A stretch of DNA of 43,661 nucleotides from an uncultured Verrucomicrobiota bacterium (GTDB lineage: Bacteria; Verrucomicrobiota; Verrucomicrobiia; Limisphaerales; UBA9464): positions 1-43,661 of the forward strand of contig CAINWP010000298.1 in the NCBI GenBank assembly GCA_903854475.1, in the 5' to 3' direction. A program made the position numbers and the translations under genes. The notes beneath the pieces are model-generated. The model made no database searches. It was given only the letters and a program-made list of their open reading frames with translations, and was not told the origin of the DNA. Shown here one piece after another: positions 1-11,496 of this stretch (positions are counted from its first letter, which is position 1; the number at the start of each line of letters is the position of its first letter).

Positions 1-240
1 AGCCCGATGAGCCACCGACTCCGATCCTAGGTAGGGACCGATCTCCGAGCGGTCCGTCCCCACCGAGTCCGATCCTAGGTAGGGACCGATCTCCGAGCGG
101 TCCGTCCCCACCGACGCGGCGCTTTCGGAGAAATCGCCCTATCTCGGAAACGCGTGGGTGAGGTGGAATCTGCCGCAGGAACCCGCGATGTAGCCCGATG
201 AGCCTCCGAGTCCGATCCTGCTCCTAGGTAGGGATCCGAA
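1..240 (-). repeat. Family B intergenic repeat array (reverse orientation relative to 29.4 kb), partly duplicated; probably continues left of the window
   Basis: ccgatcctaggtagggaccgatctccgagcggtccgtccccaccga occurs twice with a 48-bp period (14-61 and 62-109). It is followed by ggcgctttcggagaaatcgccctatctcgg, the reverse complement of the 29.37 kb arm. agcccgatgagcc recurs at 1 and ~192. Confidence 0.85.
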
Positions 241-245
241 TCTTA

Positions 246-282
246 GGGATCCGTGGGGAGGCGTGCTCCTGCTACGGATCCC
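246..282. terminator. Stem-loop downstream of secA (possible terminator)
   Basis: gggatccgt (246-254) / acggatccc (274-282), a 9-bp perfect inverted repeat. No clear T-tract. Confidence 0.4.
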
Positions 283-311
283 TTCACCGTTTCTAATCAC
301 CGTACCCTGAC

Positions 312-3365
<3,054 letters not shown>

Positions 3366-3594
3366 GGGTATCTCAAGTTAAAGAACCGGCAAGCTAAGTA
3401 ACCCCACTCCCATCGTCAAAGGCTTTGACCGGAACTCGCGGGCCATTTCGGAGCAGGGTCAGAGGTTATTTGCATGATCCGAAGGCGTGGTGAGGCGTCG
3501 CCGGACAAACGCTAGAAGCCTGAGTCCTCCAGAGTCGGTCCGACTTTGATCTGGCGCGGGATTCCCTCACCCGGGCAGCCTTACGGGAATCTGC

Positions 3595-4686
3595 ATGAAG
3601 CGCTTCGTTCAACCCCTGATCTCCAACACTGTCTTGGCCTTGGTGAGCGGTTGGATCGCCAGCGGCTGCAAGCCGGCTACTATGCCCGGTGCAGTGGCAG
3701 CCAAGGGGGGTGGAGGCATGGTCTTTCAGGTGGTGGCGGTGGAGGCTCGTCTTCAGCCCGTGGCCGAGGTGGTCTCGTTGGTGGGAACCGTGACACCCAA
3801 CGAGTCAGTGGAAATTAAATCCGAAACCGATGGTGTGGTGCAGACCATTGGTTTTTCTGAGGGCCAGTCGGTCGAGGCGGGTGCGCTGCTGCTGTCTCTC
3901 GATCATACTAAGTTCCAGGCAGCCCTGCAGGAATCCGAGGCATCGCTGGAGTTGAGTCGGGCCAATTTCGAACGTGCCCAGCAGATGTTCCGGGGCAAGC
4001 TGATCGCTCAGCAAGAGTTCGATCAGGCATCGGCGACGTTTCAGGTCAACCAGAGTGCCGTCGAGCTGCGCCGACGGTTGCTTAAAGACGCCCGTATCGT
4101 GGCTCCCTTCTCGGGCACCACCGGAGCCCGGCAAATCAGTCCTGGCCAAGTCATCTCTCGCAACACGCCGCTCACTACACTGGTAGACCTTTCAGTCATG
4201 AAGGTGGAACTGAGTCTGCCGGAACGGTTCCTGGGCCAGGTGCGTATTGGTCAGAAGGTAGACTTTCATGTGGACGCGTATCCCACGGAGCGTTTTTCGG
4301 GTGAGGTTTATTTCATTTCCCCGCAATTAGACCCGGGCACCCGGACCGCTTTGGTCAAGGCTCGCGTGGCCAATCCGGAGGCACGCCTTCGCGGTGGGAT
4401 GCTGGCCCAGTTGGATTTGTCGGTGCGACTTCGGGAATCGGCATTGGTCATTCCTGAGCCGTCGGTGATTGCCAATGGAGACACCAACTTGGTCTTTGTG
4501 GTCAGTCCTCAAAACCAGGCTGTGATGCGTCCGGTCCGCCTGGGGATGCGGTTGGCCGGCAAGGTGGAAGTTCTCAGCGGTATAGAGCCGGGCGAGAAGG
4601 TGGTGGTGGAGGGGGGAAAGAAGATTTTCCCTGGCGCTCCCCTCAAGCTTTCGGGTCCGGAGTCCACCGCACCCTACTTGCAGTAA
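3595..4686 (+). CDS. Efflux RND transporter periplasmic adaptor (membrane fusion protein), probable lipoprotein
   Basis: Lipobox-like IASGC. MFP lipoyl/barrel pattern (IKSETDGVVQTIGFSEGQSVEAGALLLSLD, ARIVAPFSGTTGARQISPGQVIS). Confidence 0.88.
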   Translation: MKRFVQPLISNTVLALVSGWIASGCKPATMPGAVAAKGGGGMVFQVVAVEARLQPVAEVVSLVGTVTPNESVEIKSETDGVVQTIGFSEGQSVEAGALLLSLDHTKFQAALQESEASLELSRANFERAQQMFRGKLIAQQEFDQASATFQVNQSAVELRRRLLKDARIVAPFSGTTGARQISPGQVISRNTPLTTLVDLSVMKVELSLPERFLGQVRIGQKVDFHVDAYPTERFSGEVYFISPQLDPGTRTALVKARVANPEARLRGGMLAQLDLSVRLRESALVIPEPSVIANGDTNLVFVVSPQNQAVMRPVRLGMRLAGKVEVLSGIEPGEKVVVEGGKKIFPGAPLKLSGPESTAPYLQ

Positions 4687-4811
4687 TCGCTGACGAGTGT
4701 CTGCTAAGCCTGCGTTCCCGACGCAGAGAGGTGGTTGCTGGGATCAGAAACAAATTGACCCCAACACAGACTCCAGGGCCTTCCTTCGGTGTTACCCCTG
4801 TTACACCGAGC

Positions 4812-5078
4812 ATGAGCGAGGATTCGTGCATCCCCTTGCGCCAGCATTTGGCCATCCTGCGTGCCTGCGAGCTCGCCGAGGTGGACCTCTGGGCAGTGAT
4901 GGAGTGCGTTTCTTCCTGGAAACGACCTCAGTACCAGCTGACTCGATGGATTCAACCCAAGGCCTTTGCCCAGGATGTCAGCGCGGTGGAGGATGATCTG
5001 AATACCACGCGGCCGGATCAGGTGAAGCTGGCCGTCGCCGATTTGCATGACCGGGCCCGCCGCTGGCCGGTCTTTTGA
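4812..5078 (+). CDS. Small hypothetical protein
   Basis: ORF in frame with 4731-5078; the more plausible start is MSEDSCIPLRQHLAILRACELAEVDLW. No family recognised. Confidence 0.4.
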   Translation: MSEDSCIPLRQHLAILRACELAEVDLWAVMECVSSWKRPQYQLTRWIQPKAFAQDVSAVEDDLNTTRPDQVKLAVADLHDRARRWPVF

Positions 5079-5182
5079 AGGGATTCGTTGGGTTTGAGGG
5101 TTTCCGGTCCTTGGTCGTTGGTCTTGGCCCAGTTGGGTTTTCGGAGAGTGTCGTTGCTGTGAGTTCCGGCACGGGGTTCCCA

Positions 5183-5218
5183 ACAAAAAAGGCGCCTGCG
5201 TTGCCGCGGGCGCCTTTG
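5183..5218 (-). terminator. Rho-independent terminator of pnp
   Basis: Minus strand reads aaaggcgcccgcggcaacgcaggcgccttttttgttg: GC-rich stem followed by a T6 tract, just after the pnp stop. Confidence 0.9.
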
Positions 5219-5234
5219 AGATACGGTGAGTGAA

Positions 5235-7919
5235 TTATGCCTGAGCATCAGAGCCGCCGCTGGCGGACTCGCTGGCAGCAGGTGCGTCACCCGAGGAGGC
5301 CTTTTCCCGCTCTTCCATAGCAGCCTTGCGGCTGAGGCGGACGCGGCCCTTTTCATCCTGACCGAGGAGTTTCACCCAAATCTCGTCGCCGAGCTGGACG
5401 ATGTCTTCGACCTGCTTGACGCGGAAGTTGGCGAGCTCGCTGACGTGCACCAGACCTTCGCGGCCCGGGAGGAACTCCACAAAGGCTCCGAAGTCTTTGA
5501 TGGTCACAACCTTGGCCCGGTAGATCTTTCCGATTTCTAGGGGTTCGCCGGAACCTTCGCCGTCGCCACCGGCCGGGGCGTCGCTACGACGGCCACCGCG
5601 ATCTCCGCCGCGAGCACCACGGTCTGCGACACGGCCACCGCGATCACCACCGCGATCTCCGCCACGAGCACCACGGTCTCCACCACGGTCTCCGCCACGA
5701 TCGGCTCCGCGCTCAGGGCCGCGCTCGGGGCGTTCAGCACGCTCCGGACGGGCTTCTTCGCTCGCTGCAGGGGCTCCCTCTTCCGGGGCACCGGTGGAGG
5801 GCGGGATTTCTCCACGCTCTTCCATGGCAGCCTTGCGGCTGAGTTTCACGCGACCCTTTTCGTCGACGCCGATGCACTTCACCCAAATGTCGTCACCCAT
5901 CTTGATGACGTCTTCAACGCGGGCGACGCGCTTGTTGGACAGCTCGCTGACGTGCACCAGGCCGTCTTGACCCGGGAACACTTCGACGAAGGCGCCGAAC
6001 TCCTTGATGGTCACGACACGGCCTTTGTAGACCTTACCGATTTCGATCTCGGCGCTGAGCGCTTCGATTTCGCGGCGGGCGATTTCCATGCCCTCCGGGG
6101 ACACGGAGAACACCTTCACGGTTCCGTCGTCCTCGATGTTGATTTCGCAACCGGACTCTTCGACCAGGCGCTTGATGTTCTTGCCGCCAGGTCCGATCAG
6201 CGCGCCGATCTTCTCGGGGTTGATCTTCAGGGTGACGATGCGCGGGGCGTACTTGGAGATATCCGAGCGCGGAGCCGGCAGCGTGGTGAGCATGTGGGCC
6301 AGGATCAGGCCACGGGCGATACGAGCCTTCTCGATGGTCTGCTCCATGATCGGCAGCGGAATGCCCTTGAGCTTCAGATCCAGCTGGAAGCCGGTGATGC
6401 CCTTCTCGGTTCCGGCGATCTTGCAGTCCATGTCGCAGAACGCGTCTTCCCAGCCGATGATGTCGGTGAGGAGCTTGTAGCGGGAGATCTCGTGATTTGC
6501 GCCGTACTCGGTGCAAATACCGATGGAAATACCAGCCACCGGGCGGGTGATGGGCACGCCGGCATCCATGAGGGCCAGAGTCGCACCGCAGACTGACGCC
6601 ATGGAGGTGGAACCATTGGATTCCATGATCTCGGCGGTGATGCGGACGGCGTAGGGGTACTCGGTGAGGGGGATCACCGGGCGCACGCTGCGCTCGGCGA
6701 GGGCTCCGTGGCCGATTTCGCGGCGGCCGGGGCCGGTGATGCGGCCCGTCTCACCGACGGAGAAGTTCGGGAAGTTGTAGTGCAGCAGGAACTGCTTCTT
6801 GGTCTCGCCTCCGGTGTAGGAGTCGAACTGCTGGATGTCGTCGCTGGTGCCCAAGGTGGCCAAGCAGACGGCCTGGGTCTCGCCGCGGGCGAACACGGCC
6901 GAACCGTGGGCTCGGGGCAGGAAGCCCACGTCGCTGGACAGGGTGCGGATCGCGTCGAAGTCACGGCCGTCCAAACGCTTGGAGTGGTCGAGGACGAGGC
7001 TGCGGATCGCTTCCTTCTGGATGTAATACTGGGCGTCCTTGAGGACGAACTCGGTCACCTTATCGGCACCGAATTGGGCGACGAGCTTCTGACCGACTTC
7101 GGCGAAGATCGCGTTGACGGCGGCCTCGCGGGCCAGCTTCTGCTGTGTGAGGAGGGCTGGGATGATGCGATCACCGGCCAGCGTCTTGGCGGCGGTGAGG
7201 ATCTCTTCCGGAACGATGGTCACCGTGATGGCGCGCTTGGTCTTGCCGGCCTTGGCAGCCAGTTCTTCCTGAGCGGCGATCAAGGGTTGGCAGGCGGCCT
7301 GGGCGAATTTCAGGGCGGAGATGAAATCGGCCTCCGAGATTTCGTTGGCGGCACCTTCGTACATGACCACGTCGGTCTTGTTGCCGACATAGATGAGGTC
7401 GAGGTCGGACTGGGCCTGCTGTTCGTGGGTAGGGTTCACTAGGAACTCACCGGCGACGCGGGCGATGCGGACGGCGCCGAGCGGTCCATCCCAAGGAATG
7501 TCGGAAACGGTCAACGCGGCCGAAGCTCCGAGGATGGAGAGGATGTCGGCGTCATTCTGGCCGTCGGCCGAGAGCAGCAGCGACTGGACTTGGACTTCAT
7601 TGTACCAGCCCTTGGGGAAGAGCGGGCGGATGGGGCGATCGGTCAGGCGGCAGGTGAGGATCTCCTTCTCGGAGGGCCGGCCTTCACGCTTGAAGTATCC
7701 GCCGGGGAAACGGCCTGCGGCCGCCGCCTTCTCGCGGTAATCCACGGTGAGGGGGAAGAAATCCTGACCGGGCTTGGCCTTGGAGGCCGCAACGGCCGCC
7801 GTCAGGATGATGGTTTCACCGAGTTGAACGGTCACGGCGCCGTCGGCCTGCTTTGCAAAGCGGCCGGTTTCGATGGTGATGTGTTGACCACCGACGGGGA
7901 TTTGAACGGTATGGGACAT
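5235..7919 (-). CDS. pnp: Polyribonucleotide nucleotidyltransferase with two S1 domains separated by an RG-rich linker
   Basis: 894 aa. RNase PH-like domains, KH ([29 protein letters not shown]), S1, RGG/RGD-rich linker, second S1. Confidence 0.97.
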   Translation of the reverse strand: MSHTVQIPVGGQHITIETGRFAKQADGAVTVQLGETIILTAAVAASKAKPGQDFFPLTVDYREKAAAAGRFPGGYFKREGRPSEKEILTCRLTDRPIRPLFPKGWYNEVQVQSLLLSADGQNDADILSILGASAALTVSDIPWDGPLGAVRIARVAGEFLVNPTHEQQAQSDLDLIYVGNKTDVVMYEGAANEISEADFISALKFAQAACQPLIAAQEELAAKAGKTKRAITVTIVPEEILTAAKTLAGDRIIPALLTQQKLAREAAVNAIFAEVGQKLVAQFGADKVTEFVLKDAQYYIQKEAIRSLVLDHSKRLDGRDFDAIRTLSSDVGFLPRAHGSAVFARGETQAVCLATLGTSDDIQQFDSYTGGETKKQFLLHYNFPNFSVGETGRITGPGRREIGHGALAERSVRPVIPLTEYPYAVRITAEIMESNGSTSMASVCGATLALMDAGVPITRPVAGISIGICTEYGANHEISRYKLLTDIIGWEDAFCDMDCKIAGTEKGITGFQLDLKLKGIPLPIMEQTIEKARIARGLILAHMLTTLPAPRSDISKYAPRIVTLKINPEKIGALIGPGGKNIKRLVEESGCEINIEDDGTVKVFSVSPEGMEIARREIEALSAEIEIGKVYKGRVVTIKEFGAFVEVFPGQDGLVHVSELSNKRVARVEDVIKMGDDIWVKCIGVDEKGRVKLSRKAAMEERGEIPPSTGAPEEGAPAASEEARPERAERPERGPERGADRGGDRGGDRGARGGDRGGDRGGRVADRGARGGDRGGRRSDAPAGGDGEGSGEPLEIGKIYRAKVVTIKDFGAFVEFLPGREGLVHVSELANFRVKQVEDIVQLGDEIWVKLLGQDEKGRVRLSRKAAMEEREKASSGDAPAASESASGGSDAQA

Positions 7920-8180
7920 ACTAGCAGTTGCCCGACCGCCCTGAGGAACTTCACTCGACCTTCAGTAAACCTTTCTTGGTGGGGAAGGTTTGTTGGTGGA
8001 GAGCGAGTGAAATTTCCCGGGCGGACCGGGCGTTTCTTTTTAACTTCTTTGACGCGTCTTTGGGTTTTTGGTGCGGGTGACTTTGCGCGCGCGTCGAATG
8101 GGCGCGGCACCCGCAATTGTCCGCTTTGGACAATCCGGACAACCCTGTGGTCGCGGCAATCGTGGCCTGCAGGGTCTCCT

Positions 8181-8208
8181 AAAGCGAAAACCGGGCTGAA
8201 GGCCCGGC
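8181..8208 (-). terminator. Probable terminator or attenuator between rpsO and pnp
   Basis: Minus strand ccgggccttcagcccggttttcgcttt immediately downstream of the rpsO stop. Confidence 0.65.
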
Positions 8209-8219
8209 GTCGCAAAAAA

Positions 8220-8477
8220 TTACTTCCGGAGCTTCAGCTTCTTGGTCAGCGCCTGGTAACGGGCCGAATCCGTGCGGTTCAGATAATCGAGCAAGCTGCG
8301 GCGTTTGCCCACCATGAGCAACATGCCACGACGGCTGCTATGATCCTTCTTGTTCTTCTGAAGATGCTCCGTCAGGGAGTTGATCTTCTCAGTGAGAAGG
8401 GCAATCTGGACATCGGCAGAGCCGGTGTCTTTTGCGTGGATGCGGTGTTCGGCGATGGTTTTGTTTTTTTCAAGCAT
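8220..8477 (-). CDS. rpsO: 30S ribosomal protein S15
   Basis: 85 aa. [50 protein letters not shown] signature. Confidence 0.97.
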   Translation of the reverse strand: MLEKNKTIAEHRIHAKDTGSADVQIALLTEKINSLTEHLQKNKKDHSSRRGMLLMVGKRRSLLDYLNRTDSARYQALTKKLKLRK

Positions 8478-8637
8478 GATTCGGTGTCGGGAAGCTCGAT
8501 GCCTCCCAGTAAGCGGTTCCGTTTATCCTGAATCGCCAAGTTAAGGGGCTGCGGTAAATGGGGCAAGCCCGGAGTTTTCTCACTATAGGCTGGTCGTTTT
8601 TTTTGGGATCAGCGGGGTGGGTTGTGGGTGGGGCTCT

Positions 8638-8750
8638 GCGGGATAGGTCCTGCGCTCGCAGGGAACGTCGGGACAGGAGGAGCTTTCGCGCTGTCGCGCG
8701 AGGGGAATCAGGATGTGGACGTTCCAATGCTCGCTCCGGACCTATCCCGC
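8638..8750. repeat. Family A structured repeat, copy 1
   Basis: 13-bp perfect terminal IR gcgggataggtcc/ggacctatcccgc, inner IR ggaacgtc/gacgttcc, apical hairpin tcgcgc-tgtc-gcgcga. Confidence 0.92.
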
Positions 8751-8834
8751 TGCCGCCAGGGGTAGGGGGTCAGTCACACCTATTTACACAAAAGGGGACA
8801 CTCTTTACTATACTAATGTTGTTGCAGTGGCTCC

Positions 8835-8947
8835 GCGGGAGCGGTCCTGTGCTCGCAGGGAACGTGGGGGCAGGAGGAGTTTTCGCGCTTTCGCGCGAGG
8901 GGGATCAGTTTGATGACGTTCCAATGCTCGCTCCGGTCCTATCCCGC
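8835..8947. repeat. Family A structured repeat, copy 2
   Basis: Closely similar to copy 1 and the same length (113 nt). The outer stem has 3 mismatched positions; the inner stems are intact. Confidence 0.92.
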
Positions 8948-9127
8948 TGCTGCCCAGGGGGGTTGTTCGGGGTGGTTGGGTGATTGAGGGAGGGATTTTA
9001 AGAAGGGAAATGGGTGATTGGGTTGTGGGTGGGGAGAATTCAAGGAGGGCAGGGCTCCGAGGCTTGCGGGAAGAGCTTCGGGCGGGAAAGGTGGGGTTGG
9101 AGGGGCGTCTGCGGAGCCGTTCACCGG

Positions 9128-10324
9128 ATGATGATCACTTACGAAGATGCTTTGGAGCGGGTTTTGAAGCCTTTAGTTGCTGTTCCAGTGGTTTCGATAT
9201 CCTTAATTGAAGCGTTGGGATGCTATTTAGCGGAGGAGGTCACTGCTTTGGTTGATTCGCCCGGCTTTGATACGGCTTCGATAGATGGCTATGCGGTGAG
9301 AGCGGGGGAGGTGTCTCGTTCTGGGGTGGTGCTGCCGTGCCTTTTGGAGGTGGCTGCGGGCCGGGTTGCCCATCGATCTCTAGAGTCCGGGGAGTGTGCT
9401 CGCATTTTGACGGGGGCCCCCATGCCAGCAGGGTCCGATGCGGTGGTGATGCAGGAGGATACGGAGCGGGAGGTCGATGGGCGGATCCGTTTCTTGGATG
9501 GGGTCAAGCCTTGGGAGAATGTTCGTTTCCGGGGGGAGGACTTCCGGATGGGTACTCGGGTGTTGGCGGCCGGGCAACGATTGGGCCCGCCGCAGTTGGC
9601 TCTTGCGGCGGCGGCAGGTCGTGGGGAGCTGCGGGTGCATCGGGAGGTGCGCGTGGTGGTGGCGAGCTCCGGGGATGAGTTGCGCTCTCCGGGCGCGACG
9701 CTGGCCCCGGGGCAAATCCACGACAGCAACTCGGTGCTGCTGACCACGTTGTTTCGTTCTGCGGGCGCGGAGGTGATTCAGGTGCCACCGCTACCGGATC
9801 AACTGGAAGCGACCATGGAGGGTCTTGAATCGGCGCTGTCGCAGGCAGATCTGGTGATCACCGCGGGCGGAGCTTCGGTGGGAGACCGGGATTTTCTGCG
9901 TCCGGCCTGGGAGCGATTGGGAGGTCAGCTCGACTTCTTTAAGGTGGCCATCAAGCCTGGAAAGCCTGTGTTTTTCGGGACACTCCGGGGTGGGCACCTC
10001 ATCGGGTTGCCAGGGAATCCCGTTTCGGCGTTTGTCACGGCGGTCCTCATGGCCTTGCCAGCTCTGCGTCGATTGCAGGGAGCGGCCGATGTCGGGTTGC
10101 CGGCCACCGTCGGTACGTTGTCGGTCCCCCTCTCGAACCCCGGTCTCCGACGGCATTTTATGCGAGTGATCTTGGAGGAATCGGGACAGGTGCGATCCGC
10201 TGGGGTTCAGGCTTCGCACATACTTCTGTCGATGGCGCGGTCCAATGGATTGGTGGATGTGCCCCCATCCACGGAGTGGCCTGTTGGGAAGCCAGTGCGG
10301 GTGCTGCGTTGGCCTGGAGTTTAA
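9128..10324 (+). CDS. moeA: Molybdopterin molybdotransferase MoeA
   Basis: MMITYEDALERVL, ASIDGYAV, ARILTGAPMPAGSDAVVMQEDT, ITAGGASVGDRDF, KPGKPVFFGTLRGGHLIGLPGNPVSAFV. Confidence 0.95.
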   Translation: MMITYEDALERVLKPLVAVPVVSISLIEALGCYLAEEVTALVDSPGFDTASIDGYAVRAGEVSRSGVVLPCLLEVAAGRVAHRSLESGECARILTGAPMPAGSDAVVMQEDTEREVDGRIRFLDGVKPWENVRFRGEDFRMGTRVLAAGQRLGPPQLALAAAAGRGELRVHREVRVVVASSGDELRSPGATLAPGQIHDSNSVLLTTLFRSAGAEVIQVPPLPDQLEATMEGLESALSQADLVITAGGASVGDRDFLRPAWERLGGQLDFFKVAIKPGKPVFFGTLRGGHLIGLPGNPVSAFVTAVLMALPALRRLQGAADVGLPATVGTLSVPLSNPGLRRHFMRVILEESGQVRSAGVQASHILLSMARSNGLVDVPPSTEWPVGKPVRVLRWPGV

Positions 10325-10389
10325 TATCGATTTGCTGGTGGGCGTCGGGGTTGCGCTTTTTGGGTTTGCATGGATATTACGCGACTAAA

Positions 10390-11274
10390 ATGAAGAAACT
10401 CTCCCAGACGGCGGTGATTGTCCTGATGACTGCGGGCAGCGTGTGGGCCCAAGACCGATTTGAGGCTTCATCCTACACTGGGGCCCTCGAAGTCAATGCG
10501 GGCTATTCGGCCGGTGCGGACATCCGCCTGGGATCCCGCGAGTTGGGCAATCTGGACGCCACCCGGACACGGCTTGAGTACAAGGGGACCTTTGACCCGG
10601 CTGCTGCATTGAATTGGGGTGTCGGCGTGGCCTACACTCGGTGGGATTTCGGTCGTGATTCGGGTAATCCGCTGCCGGCCAATTTGCAGTCGGTGGCCCT
10701 CCCACTCACGGTGTCTTGGCGCTTTAGCGAAGGTTGGCAGGCCTTCGGAGAAGTTTCGCCGGGCCTGTATTCTGATTTCGAAAAGATCAGTGGGGATGAT
10801 TTTAATGCGCCGTTCATCGGGGGGGTGGGCTACACGGTGAATCCGGATCTTCAGGTGTTCCTTTCGGTGAGTGTGGATCCGAGACGGGATATTCCGGTCG
10901 TGGGCGGGCCTGGAGTTCGTTGGCGGTTTGCCGAGCATTGGACGCTGTCACTGCTCCTGCCCCGGCCGCAGATCCAGTACCGTCCTTCTGAAAACTGGAC
11001 CTTCCATGTCGGAGCCGACATGATGGGCGGAGCCTACCACCTGAATCCGAGCTTTGGTCGGGACCGCGGTCTGGCCGCCATGGATGACCAGATGGTCACC
11101 TATCGCGAGATTCGCACGGGTGTTGGTGCGCGCTGGGGCGGGCCGAAAGGTTTTTACGCCTCACTCGAGGGCGGTTGGATGATTGATCGGCGGTTCGTAC
11201 TCGATAATGTACGCCTTCAGTTCAATGGAGATGGTGCCGCCTACGGTCAGTTGGCCGTCGGCTACCGGTACTGA
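10390..11274 (+). CDS. Outer-membrane beta-barrel-like protein (DUF6268-like)
   Basis: Signal peptide MKKLSQTAVIVLMTAGSVWAQ, alternating aromatic beta-strands, C-terminal VGYRY typical of OM barrels. Confidence 0.7.
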   Translation: MKKLSQTAVIVLMTAGSVWAQDRFEASSYTGALEVNAGYSAGADIRLGSRELGNLDATRTRLEYKGTFDPAAALNWGVGVAYTRWDFGRDSGNPLPANLQSVALPLTVSWRFSEGWQAFGEVSPGLYSDFEKISGDDFNAPFIGGVGYTVNPDLQVFLSVSVDPRRDIPVVGGPGVRWRFAEHWTLSLLLPRPQIQYRPSENWTFHVGADMMGGAYHLNPSFGRDRGLAAMDDQMVTYREIRTGVGARWGGPKGFYASLEGGWMIDRRFVLDNVRLQFNGDGAAYGQLAVGYRY

Positions 11275-11385
11275 AGGCTTTAGCCCAGGGGACGGTCGGG
11301 TCCATCAAGCTTCAAGCGGGCCCACCGCGCTCCAGGTTCCGGCTTGAGGTCGGCCTGGAGATAGGTCCCGGAGGTAGACCTCAAA

Positions 11386-11485
11386 GGTAGGGCCGGATCT
11401 CCGAGCCGGCCGCACTGCGGGCCTGTGTAGTTCCGGCAACCCCGACCGCTCCCTCACCGCCGTTTTCGGAGGGAATCCCTCCCTC
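11386..11485 (-). repeat. Diverged Family B repeat
   Basis: aggtagggccggatctccgagccggccgc...accgccgttttcggagggaatccctccctcg parallels aggtagggaccgatctccgagcggtccg...gcggcgctttcggagaaatcgccctatctcgg at the window start. Confidence 0.7.
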
Positions 11486-11496
11486 GATCTGCCCGC

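Noticed and set aside
1-240. CRISPR-like array at the window start
   Set aside because: Only two adjacent 48-bp copies with no unique spacers. They match the dispersed Family B element, and there are no cas genes.
5540-5815. Repetitive DNA in pnp as an intergenic repeat or CRISPR
   Set aside because: It is in frame and encodes the RGG/RGD-rich linker of PNPase.
8558-9210. ORFs of 141, 66 and 76 aa between rpsO and moeA
   Set aside because: They read through the Family A hairpins and G-rich tracts; no homology recognised.
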